Position numbers and translations under genes: made by a program. Positions 8,149 to 17,080 of a stretch of 64,000 bases of DNA are shown in pieces. The stretch comes from Prevotella sp. (lineage in GTDB: Bacteria > Bacteroidota > Bacteroidia > Bacteroidales > Bacteroidaceae): the NCBI GenBank assembly GCA_016285075.1, contig JAEEQB010000015.1, positions 1-64,000 of the forward strand, given 5' to 3'. Each line of letters starts with the position of its first letter. Position 1 is the stretch's first letter. The notes under the pieces are model-generated. The model did no database searches. It worked only from the letters and a program-made list of their open reading frames with translations, and was not told where the DNA came from.

Positions 8149-10071
8149 ATGGATGCACGTACAAGAGAAATATTTGAATTACCATATAAAGATATTTGCA
8201 CCTATTGGCAGCATTATTGGAAGCGATGTGTTGAAAAGCTAACGGATAAAGATAACGTTAGTTTTAAAGTAGTGGGGCCACGAATGTTGTTGAAAGATCT
8301 TGTTGAGGAACTAGAAGGTCATGGACTGTCTAATCAAGAGAATATATCACTTTTTAGAAAAGAGATTTCAAGATTAGACAAGAACGATAAAATCTTTTAC
8401 CAGTTATGTCATCCTGCCGTGTCTTGTTTACTGGAAAGACTTGGTAACACTGCAAACAGGGATTCATGTATAATTCTTTGTAGTAAGATTCTTGATACGC
8501 TTGTTGTGAAACGTTATTTTGCGCTACTTGTAGATTGGCTGGCTAAGACCATTGATGAGACAAAGACAAGCGATTTTGCAAGCAGGAAAAAGATTAATGA
8601 TATCACTCACTTAGTTATTGCAGAATATATTGCTGAAGGTTTCGTGTTTGATGAGATAAAGAATTTTTCAAATGAGATTCCTGGAGTTTTTATGGCTGAG
8701 GGTGATGTGGTGCTAGCTGCTCCTTCAGAATTTGACGGTTTGAAACAATCTGATTTTGATGATGAAGAGAAGTATTATGAGGCAATATATGAAAGGATTA
8801 AGAACTGGGACGTATATAGAAGGCTAGAAGTATTAAAAGAATACTATTTTGCAACACCCACTGAGGCTTTCTTTATTGTGAGGCTTGAGGGCTTGAAGGG
8901 TCAAATTAATGACTTCATTGGAGATATTAATATTTACTCCCCCAAAGTAAAACAGTATATCAAAGATAATGGAGGATATTCATTATCATATGTAGAGGAA
9001 GTGTCGGAAGACCGTGACCGTGTTAATGCTGCCATACCTATAGACTATATAAGCCTTGAGCAAGCAAGAGTTTATGCAAAAACAAAACTAGAGGAAGTTT
9101 TGGACATACTCATGCTAACATATAGAACGAATACGCCAGTTCTCATGTCTGAGAGCAAATATGCAATTGTGGTGGATGGGAATGAGGTTGCTGGAAGTGC
9201 AGCCGAAAAAGAAGGTGATACCCAAAAGGCTAAAAGAGAAGAGATGATAAAATATATCGAAGCTTTTGATCTTTCAGATGTTAGCGGTGATGGTTTTAAA
9301 TTCCTATCTGACAAGCATCGTGTTTTAGAAGTGGGGCATGGCGCACTGAAAATACGTTTGAAGAATGCCGCACATTGGTATACAAAGGCCGTTGCTTCAG
9401 ATAAAGATGAAGATGTCTTGCTATATAGTTGGTTTGCGATTGAAGGGCTGCTGAAAATAGACAATGGGACCAGAGTAGAGGTATTGGATAAAGACAAGAA
9501 TGGGAATTCCCTGAAAGTGATTCAGGAATTTGTTACATCATTTTTCTGCAAACGCTATTTCCATAGCTATCTGAGGGACACATATCGTAACTACTATTAC
9601 ATGTTTACTCAGCATGACAACTACTATGATTTGACAGATGAAGTTATCAGCAAGGCGGGTTTGGATGTAAAGGTTGGCGACCGTTATCGTGATGGTGATT
9701 TTCTAAATGCAGTAGCTGATATGGTTGCTTGCATTAATGACGATATTGTAAAGGATGAGTTAACTCTGATGGGAGAGTTCTATACGAGTGATAAGGGTTT
9801 GAAAGAAAAAGGACATCAAATAAAAGAAGACTTGCTTATGATTTATAGGCTTAGGAATATGATTGTGCATAATGCTGCTCTGTCATGTGTGAATATCGCT
9901 TTCTATGCTCGTGAGGCAAAGTATTATGCTCAACAGGTAATACGGTATGTAATTGATAAGGCTAGTGGTGAGAAAACAATAGAGGAGATAGTGCTTGGAG
10001 CAAAACTGGATTATCAGGTGTTCCTGATAAACTTTAATGATGAGTTGAGTAAGTTGAAAAGTGGTAAATAA
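8149..10071 (+). CDS. 640-aa protein with Apea-like HEPN C-terminus, operon gene 4
   Basis: The C-terminal part contains YSWFAIEGLLKIDNG (about residue 425) and, near 565-575, IYRLRNMIVHN. The latter holds R569-N570-x3-H574, the RNxxxH signature of HEPN domains, many of which are RNases in toxin-antitoxin, abortive-infection and CRISPR-linked systems. The layout, helical with a hydrophobic ALE-type helix followed by the RNxxxH helix, is closest to the Apea-like HEPN group. The first 400 residues are helical with many acidic residues and match nothing I know. It starts 2 nt after gene 3 and ends 3 nt before gene 5. If catalytic, it would be the most plausible toxic effector of the operon; some HEPN proteins are non-catalytic. 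Confidence 0.6.
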   Translation: MDARTREIFELPYKDICTYWQHYWKRCVEKLTDKDNVSFKVVGPRMLLKDLVEELEGHGLSNQENISLFRKEISRLDKNDKIFYQLCHPAVSCLLERLGNTANRDSCIILCSKILDTLVVKRYFALLVDWLAKTIDETKTSDFASRKKINDITHLVIAEYIAEGFVFDEIKNFSNEIPGVFMAEGDVVLAAPSEFDGLKQSDFDDEEKYYEAIYERIKNWDVYRRLEVLKEYYFATPTEAFFIVRLEGLKGQINDFIGDINIYSPKVKQYIKDNGGYSLSYVEEVSEDRDRVNAAIPIDYISLEQARVYAKTKLEEVLDILMLTYRTNTPVLMSESKYAIVVDGNEVAGSAAEKEGDTQKAKREEMIKYIEAFDLSDVSGDGFKFLSDKHRVLEVGHGALKIRLKNAAHWYTKAVASDKDEDVLLYSWFAIEGLLKIDNGTRVEVLDKDKNGNSLKVIQEFVTSFFCKRYFHSYLRDTYRNYYYMFTQHDNYYDLTDEVISKAGLDVKVGDRYRDGDFLNAVADMVACINDDIVKDELTLMGEFYTSDKGLKEKGHQIKEDLLMIYRLRNMIVHNAALSCVNIAFYAREAKYYAQQVIRYVIDKASGEKTIEEIVLGAKLDYQVFLINFNDELSKLKSGK

Positions 10072-10074
10072 TTA

Positions 10075-10902
10075 ATGCGTATGTGGATTAAGAATACGAC
10101 GAATGAGATTTTGCATCAACGTTCATATGACGTGCATCTGTGTTTTCTGTGGAGAGCAGACGATATTCCACTATATGTTATGGATAATCATTTGGCTGCT
10201 GCATGGTGCTGGATGCAGGAATGTAATCCAGAGGAGAGTTATAACTTTTTCCATATAGACAGGCATAACGATTTGGGAAGTCTTGCTCCATATAGCTGTT
10301 ATCAGTATTTGAAAACGAATCCGCATGTGTCTATTGATGAATATGTTGGGATACGTAATCCAATGCAGAGGGATTTTGATCGTCCAGCTTTTACCTGGGA
10401 TAATTATATCAATCAAGCAATCCAGTTGTTTCCTGATTGGTTTAGAAAGTGTATATATGCTACACACAAAACTCTGAATGAGCGAGAAAGACGCATGAAT
10501 TTAGGGTGTAATGTGATAGAGGAAACTTCACCGTTTCATTTGATGGGTACCATTGATAATGCACTTAATATAGACGAATTACAAAGCATGATAGCTAATG
10601 CGAGGAATGAAACTCTTGATAAGTGGATTGTTAATATTGACCTGGATTATTTTTTCAGTTATGATTTTAACGATCATACTCAAAGAATTATGACTGATGA
10701 TTACGTAAGAATGATTGCAGAGGTGATAAAGAAACATATTGAGAACATAAAAGTTATCACAGTGGCCATAAGCCCGGAATGTTGTGGTGGATGGAGACCT
10801 GCATTAAATGCGGCTTTGCCCTTTTTAAGAAATGACCATTTTATAGAGAGTAGCATTGAGTTCTTGAATGACACGAACTTATATCCAGACGGTTGGCATT
10901 AA
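10075..10902 (+). CDS. UPF0489 family protein (arginase/deacetylase-like fold), operon gene 5
   Basis: A 275-residue protein starting MRMWIKNTT. It shows the two metal-binding signatures of UPF0489 proteins: FHIDRHNDLG (D62, H64, D66, like the DAHxD of arginases) and VNIDLDYFFS (D189, D191, like the DxDxxDP motif), followed by AISPECCGGW (E235). Characterised members of this family include RiPP peptide arginases that turn arginine into ornithine, and the vertebrate relative C5orf22 has no settled function. Here no RiPP genes are visible; the gene closes an operon of unknown proteins, with only 3 nt between it and gene 4. It may act on an arginine-containing substrate, but whether that is a partner protein or a small molecule is unknown. 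Confidence 0.7.
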   Translation: MRMWIKNTTNEILHQRSYDVHLCFLWRADDIPLYVMDNHLAAAWCWMQECNPEESYNFFHIDRHNDLGSLAPYSCYQYLKTNPHVSIDEYVGIRNPMQRDFDRPAFTWDNYINQAIQLFPDWFRKCIYATHKTLNERERRMNLGCNVIEETSPFHLMGTIDNALNIDELQSMIANARNETLDKWIVNIDLDYFFSYDFNDHTQRIMTDDYVRMIAEVIKKHIENIKVITVAISPECCGGWRPALNAALPFLRNDHFIESSIEFLNDTNLYPDGWH

Positions 10903-11091
10903 CATGAATTGAAGAATATGGAAGACTATGATATGATAATACTATAATGTCAGGAACTAATGAATTTGGAATGATGGCTTTATAATATAGATTATGGCAA
11001 GAAATATGTAGAGACGAAGATGAGGCCAGTCTGCAAACGATATTAATGGGTGCAATTTGGGTGCAAATTTGAAATGCAAGAAAAAGAAAAA

Positions 11092-11116
11092 TCCTGCAAG
11101 TCATTGACCTACAGGA
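11092..11116 (-). terminator. Terminator of tRNA-Asn
   Basis: On the minus strand TCCTG and CAGGA form a short stem immediately followed by a run rich in T (TTTTTCTTTTT). The plus-strand gap 10903-11091 after the five-gene operon shows no comparable hairpin and no gene. Confidence 0.55.
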
Positions 11117-11128
11117 CTCTTTCTTAGG

Positions 11129-11202
11129 CGCTTCAGGATGGGCTTGAACCAACGACCCCCTGATTAACAGTCAGGTGCTCTAACCAACTGAGCTACTGAA
11201 GC
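11129..11202 (-). tRNA. tRNA-Asn (anticodon GTT)
   Basis: The minus strand folds as a complete cloverleaf: acceptor GCTTCAG with CTGAAGC, the D-arm GCTCAGTTGGTTAGAGC, anticodon stem CTGAC with loop TGTTAAT, and T-arm with GGTTCAAGCC. The anticodon is GTT (Asn). CCA is not encoded. A canonical promoter lies just upstream. Confidence 0.93.
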
Positions 11203-11224
11203 AGATATTTCTGTTAAGCGGGTG

Positions 11225-11256
11225 CAAAGGTACGGCGAAAAATTGAATCTGCCAAA
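11225..11256 (-). promoter_or_regulatory. Promoter of tRNA-Asn
   Basis: TTTG (11253-11256) and TACCTTTG (11225-11232) on the minus strand are separated by 20 nt, placing the start just ahead of the tRNA 5' end at 11202. Confidence 0.75.
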
Positions 11257-11344
11257 CTTTTTTGCAGGAAAATTTGCTTCAGCAAGCATTTTAACAGTTT
11301 TTTAGGGCCATTTCCCTTAATTGAGGCTACTTTTGGGTGTAAAA

Positions 11345-12001
11345 TCAGAGTTTTTCGCCATAACAGAGGTCACCGGCATCGCCAAAGCCAGGAACAATAT
11401 ACTTATTGGCATTCATGCCTGGATCGATGGCTGCACACCAGATAGTGGCATCAACGGGCAAGGCTTGTTTGACAACTTCGAGTCCTTCTGGGGTAGCAAT
11501 GACGCAGCAGATATGGATTTTGCGGGGTTTGCCAGTCTTCAGCAGGACCTCGATACTGGCAGCCATAGATCCCCCCGTGGCCAGCATGGGATCACAGATG
11601 ATGAGCGTCTTGCCTTTAGCAGAAGGAGCAGCCATGTACTCTGTATGGACACCTACCTCGGTGTGCTCGCGGTTGGTATACATGCGATAGGCAGAGACAA
11701 AACCGTTCTCCGCATGGTCAAACACATGGAGGAACCCTTCATGGAAAGGCAGTCCTGCACGGAGCACTGTGGTTATGAGCACGTCATCCTTCGGAAGTGG
11801 AATGTCGATGGTTCCTAAGGGCGTGGTAACGGTTTTGGACTTATATTCCAAGGTTTTTGACACCTCATAGGCCATCATCTCACCAATGCGCTGGATGTTG
11901 TGGCGGAAGAGCAGCCGATTACGCTGGTAGCTTTTGTCACGGAGCTCGTACATGTACTGATTGACGATGGTGTTCTGTTCGTTGAGATTGATGATTTCCA
12001 T
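11345..12001 (-). CDS. upp: Uracil phosphoribosyltransferase
   Basis: A 218-residue enzyme that joins uracil to phosphoribosyl pyrophosphate to give UMP in pyrimidine salvage. The PRPP-binding loop reads TLIICDPMLATGGSMAA, and the C-terminal uracil-binding region reads YIVPGFGDAGDLCYG; both are typical of the family, and the length is normal. It starts 12 nt after the stop of the GH51 gene on the same strand, so it may be co-transcribed with the arabinofuranosidase pair, although the functions are not obviously linked. Confidence 0.93.
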   Translation of the reverse strand: MEIINLNEQNTIVNQYMYELRDKSYQRNRLLFRHNIQRIGEMMAYEVSKTLEYKSKTVTTPLGTIDIPLPKDDVLITTVLRAGLPFHEGFLHVFDHAENGFVSAYRMYTNREHTEVGVHTEYMAAPSAKGKTLIICDPMLATGGSMAASIEVLLKTGKPRKIHICCVIATPEGLEVVKQALPVDATIWCAAIDPGMNANKYIVPGFGDAGDLCYGEKL

Positions 12002-12013
12002 ATTCTATGATGA

Positions 12014-14587
12014 TTATTGATTGATTTCAATGGCACGCATGGAGTAGGCAGGCAGTACCATCTCATTGCCCTGCACTTCTGTGGTGATGATCTGCAGACG
12101 CTGCTCTTCTGGCTTACCCTCGAAGCCTTTGCACTGGCTGCCAGCAGGAATCGAGAGACCATGGATGCTAAGTTGAAGGGGTACGGGCAGCGCATTGATC
12201 AGTTTCAGGTATCGCTTACCTGTCTTCGTATCGCGAACGAAGCTGGCAGCCAAACGGTGAGACAGTTCAAAGTTACCGGCATTGGTGTCTGATTGCGAAC
12301 CTTGGACTTCAATCTTTGAGCTGATGTATCGGTCACCTCCATAGACGGAAAACAGACGCTGTACATCATAGGCGGGTGTGGTCCGTACGGAGGTATTGCC
12401 AAAGTAGATCATATCGGGGTTCCAATTGGAATGACCGTCCTTACTGAGCATGGGAGCATAGCTGGTCATCTCCACGATGTCGCCGTTACGCTCCACATCA
12501 GTCAGGTAGATGGCCTCAGCCAAAGCAGTCTCCACGTTAGGACGTTTCACGTTGGTAGAGGCAGCATATTCGCCAAGATAGACCTTGGGTGAAGGTTTTC
12601 CACCTGCAAGGGTGCGAGGATAGTTGTCGTAATAGTCACGGTGGTGCATGAACCATCCTGTGGACTCATAATAGTGTTCATCTACCATGTATTGCAATTC
12701 CGGATGCTTGCGTGTGAAGTCCCAGCCCTCGATGTAGTCAGCACTTGGGGTATGGAACGGTCCGACGGTACCACAAATCCTGATGTCGGGATATCGCTGC
12801 CGGATGGCCTTGCATATCATTTCGTAACGGTCTTCGAAAACAGTACCGATGATGTCTTCGTTGCCAATACCTATATATTTCAGATTGAACGGTGCCGGAT
12901 GTCCGGCGTCAGCCCTCATCTTGGCCCATTGGCTGGTGGCAGGGTCACCATTGGCCCAGTCAATCAGGTCGAGCAGTTCCTGTATGTAGGCAGGCATCTG
13001 GTCCATGGGTATGCCTCCTTGCTGCCCACCCATGCCCTCTGCGTTAGCGGCAGAATTCTGGCAGGGTACGCCTGCAGCCAACACGGGCAGCGGTTCGGCT
13101 CCTATGTCTTCGCAGTACTGGAAAAACTCGAAGAAGCCAAGGCCGCGTGTCTGATGATAGCCCCAGATATTGAAATCGGGCTTACGGTCCTGCAACGGAC
13201 CGACAGTATGGTTCCAATGGTAGATATTCTCCAGCCCCTGTCCGTGGGTCATACAGCCACCAGGGAAACGGATGAACTTGGGATGAAGGTCGGCTATCAC
13301 CTGCGCCAGGTCACGGCGCAGTCCGTTCTTACGGTTCATGAATGTCTCCTGCGGAAAGAGAGAAATCATGTCAACGCCTACCCGTACCACCTTCTGAGGA
13401 ACGATGGCAAGACGAGCTTTGGTATCACTGCCAGTAGCAGTAAGCACAGTGGAGAACTGCTGCCAGTCAGAGGCAAGGGTCTTCAACTTGCTCTTTGCCA
13501 GCACCTTGCCATCCTGACCCACCAAAAGAACCTTGAAGTCTTGTCTTTGGCCACCGGCGAAGACGTACATGGAGAAGTCGTACTTCTTTCCTTTCTCCAC
13601 CACGATTCCGTCCCAGCCCTCATTCCAGAGCGTGTCTTGCAGTAGCAAGGCGTAGTGCGGGTTATTCACACTGAGCGGATGTTCGGTAGAAATCTCTATT
13701 GGACGGGCTGCGTGCCATGCAGTAGTAGCATTCCACTCGCGGCGGTCTTTGCTGCTATACTCAAAGTCACGGTTCTGGATGAGCTCGGCGTAGAGTCCGC
13801 CATCGGCAGCATAGCTGATATCCTCGAAGAATATTCCGATCAGTTTGTCGCTGATAGGCTTCTCCTGTGTACCGACGGTCAGCGTGGCTTTAACAGGCGA
13901 GGTGAGCCAAGAGAGGTTCTTCACATCATCGTGCATCCGTTCGCTGCTTTTCCTGCCATCGGCTGCCAACCCATCGAAATAACGTGCCAAGGCAAGCACC
14001 TCCTGTACCGGAACCTCAAACTTATTACCCTCATAGAGGTGACCCCGTACAGTAGCGGTGTCACGCAACCAGGCATCTTCATCGATCTGGCTCTCCTCTT
14101 CCTTACCAAAGCGACGGAAGTCATTGGATGCAGGCAGATAGCGTTTCTGTCCGTTCGCTGTCTTGAAATAGATGTCGAACTGTCCATCTACTCCCTCAAA
14201 GACTATAGGCTGCAGACAGGGGCGTACGGACACCTGCGGATAGTCCTGAGGACGCCATGTGATAAGGTCGCGGCTATAGGCGGCTGCAAAAGCCGGTGTA
14301 TGGTCGTTCAGCTGGAATACCAACCGCCAAGAACCGTCTTGGGCACGACATACTGAGGGATGATACATACGTTTCTCGGCTCCCCACTGTCCGTAGTCGC
14401 TGGAGCAGAGCTGCCCCATCTCATTCCACTGTCCGCCATCATAGCTGGCTACATGCAGCCCACCCCGCTCATTGGGCGAATAGATGAATATCTCGCATGT
14501 ATCCTGTGCGGACAGGCATACTGGAGAAAAGGCAAATAACTGGAGGAGCAAGGCTCCAAGCAACAGTCTATTTAACTGACCATTCAT
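12014..14587 (-). CDS. Secreted alpha-L-arabinofuranosidase, GH51
   Basis: An 857-residue protein with a signal peptide (MNGQLNRLLLGALLLQLF, then CLSAQ). After about 170 residues that resemble a fragment of a GH43-type propeller (HPSVCRAQDGSWRLVFQL, SRDLITWRPQ) comes a GH51 catalytic region starting near LIGIFFEDISYAADGGLYAE. The acid/base is probably E577 in YIGIGNEDIIG and the nucleophile E673 in KVYLGEYAAS. It would release arabinose from arabinan or arabinoxylan side chains in the periplasm or at the surface. The start overlaps the GH127 stop by 20 nt, so the two are one unit. The N-terminal propeller-like piece is too short to be an active GH43 enzyme. Confidence 0.85.
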   Translation of the reverse strand: MNGQLNRLLLGALLLQLFAFSPVCLSAQDTCEIFIYSPNERGGLHVASYDGGQWNEMGQLCSSDYGQWGAEKRMYHPSVCRAQDGSWRLVFQLNDHTPAFAAAYSRDLITWRPQDYPQVSVRPCLQPIVFEGVDGQFDIYFKTANGQKRYLPASNDFRRFGKEEESQIDEDAWLRDTATVRGHLYEGNKFEVPVQEVLALARYFDGLAADGRKSSERMHDDVKNLSWLTSPVKATLTVGTQEKPISDKLIGIFFEDISYAADGGLYAELIQNRDFEYSSKDRREWNATTAWHAARPIEISTEHPLSVNNPHYALLLQDTLWNEGWDGIVVEKGKKYDFSMYVFAGGQRQDFKVLLVGQDGKVLAKSKLKTLASDWQQFSTVLTATGSDTKARLAIVPQKVVRVGVDMISLFPQETFMNRKNGLRRDLAQVIADLHPKFIRFPGGCMTHGQGLENIYHWNHTVGPLQDRKPDFNIWGYHQTRGLGFFEFFQYCEDIGAEPLPVLAAGVPCQNSAANAEGMGGQQGGIPMDQMPAYIQELLDLIDWANGDPATSQWAKMRADAGHPAPFNLKYIGIGNEDIIGTVFEDRYEMICKAIRQRYPDIRICGTVGPFHTPSADYIEGWDFTRKHPELQYMVDEHYYESTGWFMHHRDYYDNYPRTLAGGKPSPKVYLGEYAASTNVKRPNVETALAEAIYLTDVERNGDIVEMTSYAPMLSKDGHSNWNPDMIYFGNTSVRTTPAYDVQRLFSVYGGDRYISSKIEVQGSQSDTNAGNFELSHRLAASFVRDTKTGKRYLKLINALPVPLQLSIHGLSIPAGSQCKGFEGKPEEQRLQIITTEVQGNEMVLPAYSMRAIEINQ

Positions 14588-16994
14588 AGATACCTGATGA
14601 AAGTTTTTCGGGTAATGTTACTTCGAGCTTCACTGCCTTGGTCTTCACTGGATCGAAATTGACAGTATTGGCCGATCCTTTCTTCAATCCATAGTTGTCG
14701 GCACCCGTAACGGGCTGCCACTGCCCCTGAGCATCCTGGTAGAGCATACGCCACGACTTGGGAACGGAGCAGCCGCCCCAAGGCTGGTCGTCAAACCAAT
14801 AGACTGTAGCGCTCTTCACCTCAGACTCTTCAGGGAACTGATATGCAAACCACTCTGTGGAATTCTGCTTTGGCCACCATGTATAGTAAGAAATACTACG
14901 GTCATTGGCATCTTTCGGAACCAGACGGTCATTGATGGCTCTCAGAGCTGCTGTCTCGTTCGACGTGGTGACTTTCGACTGAGAGGCCAGTGTAGGTTGC
15001 GCTGCAGGACGTGTGGCTACGAGGTCTTGCGGCAGCCACACCTTCATGTTGCCGCTTCCGCGATGACACCATGCATAATAAGGAATGAGCGTCAGGTTGA
15101 CATCCTTTGTTGTAAGGCGACCCTGCTTGTCGAAGTCAAGGGTCTGAGCCTGCGTTGTCAACGTCTTCACCGGATAGGAGAGCACTTTTCCATCGCCAAC
15201 AGTAAACCGTGGAGCCTGGTTGATGAGCATTGACTGGATGTTGAAATCGTTGTCAGGATGTTCTGCACAATAGACCAATGGTCCGCGCTCCACACTGATG
15301 CATCCCTCGTCTTCCTTCACCAGATTAATGGCACGGACGGTGCGTGGCTCCATATCGAAGTGTATCTGCACCTTGTCGCCTTTCTTCCACTTACGGTCTA
15401 TGGTGAGATAGCCATCAGGGGCCGGTGCAGCGTCAACCACATCGCCACAGACGGTAACCCGATAGCCAAGGCGCTTATTGTCAGAATAGCTGTACAGGTC
15501 GGAGGGAACCGGTTGGTTCCTCACCCACCCCGGCACACGTACCTTCAGGGTGAAACGGCCTGCCTGATTCTTGTCGATGCTGACGGTAATATCACCGTCC
15601 CACGGATACTGTGTCTGCTGGCTGATGGAGACTTTCTTACCACCCACATTCAGTTCTCCCTTATTGGCAAGGAACAGGTTCACATAGACATTGCGGTCTT
15701 TTACGGCATATACATATCCTGGCAACGAGGGAATGAATCGGCAGATGTTGCTGGGACAGCAGGCACAGCCGAACCACGCCTGACGTTGGTGCTGACCCAT
15801 CGACTCCAACGGATTGGGATAGAAGAATCCTCCGCCATCGAGGCTGACACCGCTAATCAGTCCGTTATATAGAGTACGCTCAAGCACGTCGTAATACTTC
15901 GACTCGCCATGAAGCAGGAACAAACGGTGATTCACATAGACATTGCCTATGGCAGCGCAGGTTTCACAGTAAGCCGACATGTTGGGCAGGTAGTAGTTGG
16001 GACCAAAGGCCTCGCCGTTGCTCGTAGCACCTATACCGCCAGTAATATACAGTTTCTTGGTTACGATGTTGTCCCAGATAGCATCAATGGCCTTGATATA
16101 ACCCTCATCACCGGTCAGAGCAGCAACATCGGCCATTCCTGCATACATATAGGCAGCACGTACGGCATGTCCCACAGCCTCATCCTGCTCTACTACGGGC
16201 TTGTGTGCCTGTGAGTACTGGTCTCTACGGTCTGTCTTGCCACGATAGTCCAGGAAGAACTTGGCCTGATCCAGATACTTCTGCTCACCCGTCACGATAT
16301 AGAGCTTAGCCAGCGCCATCTCGGCAATCTGATGACCTGGCACCAGCTGCTTCTGGTTCTTGCCGGGACCTATCTCACGACATACGCAGTCGGCATATCG
16401 GCGGGCGATATCAAGGAACTTCCTCGAACCTGTAGCCTGATAATGGGCAATAGCTCCTTCCACCATGTGACCAAGGTTATAGAACTCATGACTCAGGTCT
16501 TCCACCTTCGACCACCGTTCCGGTCCTGCCCAGTGGTGGGGATCGGCAGGATTCTGAGTACGTGCAGTATAGAGATAGCCGTCAGGTTCCTGAGCAGAGG
16601 CAATCACGTCAAGCACGGAGTCTATGTACTGCTCCAGCTTCTTGTCAGGATAAGTCTGCAACAGATAGCTGGCCCCTTCGATGGTCTTATAGGGATCGGT
16701 ATCGTCGAACGAGTAGCCCACGCCATTCACCTTAAACACCTTCGTTGGGTCTTTCAGGTGCTGGGCAGCATTCGAGAAGTTTGTATAGCGCCCTGTCTCC
16801 TCACATTTCTGGAAGGCTAATGGCACCGTGACGTTGCGGCTGGCTTCCAGACGCTGTCCCCAGAACGTTCCGGGCGTCACTTTTACACTGGTGAAAGGCA
16901 CGGGTGAAATAGGATATCCGTGCGAAGGCTGCTTGGCCGAATGGGCCAACTGAATTGCTGCAGCAAGGAATAGAATAGTCAGTAGTTTTCTCAT
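14568..16994 (-). CDS. Secreted beta-L-arabinofuranosidase, GH127
   Basis: An 808-residue protein with a cleavable signal peptide (MRKLLTILFLAAAIQLAHSA). The GH127 zinc-thiolate site is visible: E344 and C346 in AYCETCAAIG, and C412-C413 in WFGCACCPSN, matching the Glu-Cys-Cys-Cys set of the founding enzyme HypBA1, where the last cysteine is the nucleophile. The C-terminal 150 residues look like an F5/8-type carbohydrate-binding module (STEWFAYQFPEESEVKSATV). Together with the overlapping GH51 gene it forms an arabinan-arabinoside degrading pair. No SusC/SusD or regulator genes adjoin, so this is not a full polysaccharide utilisation locus. Confidence 0.85.
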   Translation of the reverse strand: MRKLLTILFLAAAIQLAHSAKQPSHGYPISPVPFTSVKVTPGTFWGQRLEASRNVTVPLAFQKCEETGRYTNFSNAAQHLKDPTKVFKVNGVGYSFDDTDPYKTIEGASYLLQTYPDKKLEQYIDSVLDVIASAQEPDGYLYTARTQNPADPHHWAGPERWSKVEDLSHEFYNLGHMVEGAIAHYQATGSRKFLDIARRYADCVCREIGPGKNQKQLVPGHQIAEMALAKLYIVTGEQKYLDQAKFFLDYRGKTDRRDQYSQAHKPVVEQDEAVGHAVRAAYMYAGMADVAALTGDEGYIKAIDAIWDNIVTKKLYITGGIGATSNGEAFGPNYYLPNMSAYCETCAAIGNVYVNHRLFLLHGESKYYDVLERTLYNGLISGVSLDGGGFFYPNPLESMGQHQRQAWFGCACCPSNICRFIPSLPGYVYAVKDRNVYVNLFLANKGELNVGGKKVSISQQTQYPWDGDITVSIDKNQAGRFTLKVRVPGWVRNQPVPSDLYSYSDNKRLGYRVTVCGDVVDAAPAPDGYLTIDRKWKKGDKVQIHFDMEPRTVRAINLVKEDEGCISVERGPLVYCAEHPDNDFNIQSMLINQAPRFTVGDGKVLSYPVKTLTTQAQTLDFDKQGRLTTKDVNLTLIPYYAWCHRGSGNMKVWLPQDLVATRPAAQPTLASQSKVTTSNETAALRAINDRLVPKDANDRSISYYTWWPKQNSTEWFAYQFPEESEVKSATVYWFDDQPWGGCSVPKSWRMLYQDAQGQWQPVTGADNYGLKKGSANTVNFDPVKTKAVKLEVTLPEKLSSGIYEWSVK

Positions 16995-17033
16995 TGTTAT
17001 TATATGGTTTAGTAGTTCAAAAAATAAAGAAGA

Positions 17034-17069
17034 AATGGGAGTCCAGACTCATCCGGTCAGGCTCCCATT
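17034..17069 (-). terminator. Terminator of tyrS
   Basis: AATGGGAG and CTCCCATT form an 8-bp stem with a GC-rich loop, followed on the minus strand by a T-rich run. It separates tyrS from the GH127 gene. No consensus promoter is visible in the remaining 40 nt before GH127. Confidence 0.65.
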
Positions 17070-17080
17070 TTCATCATCTT

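Noticed and set aside
10075..10902. A genuine RiPP cluster built on the UPF0489 gene
   Set aside because: No precursor peptide, leader-binding domain, protease-transporter or modification enzyme is found nearby; the first 102-aa protein is too large and lacks a typical leader-core layout, although it remains the only candidate.
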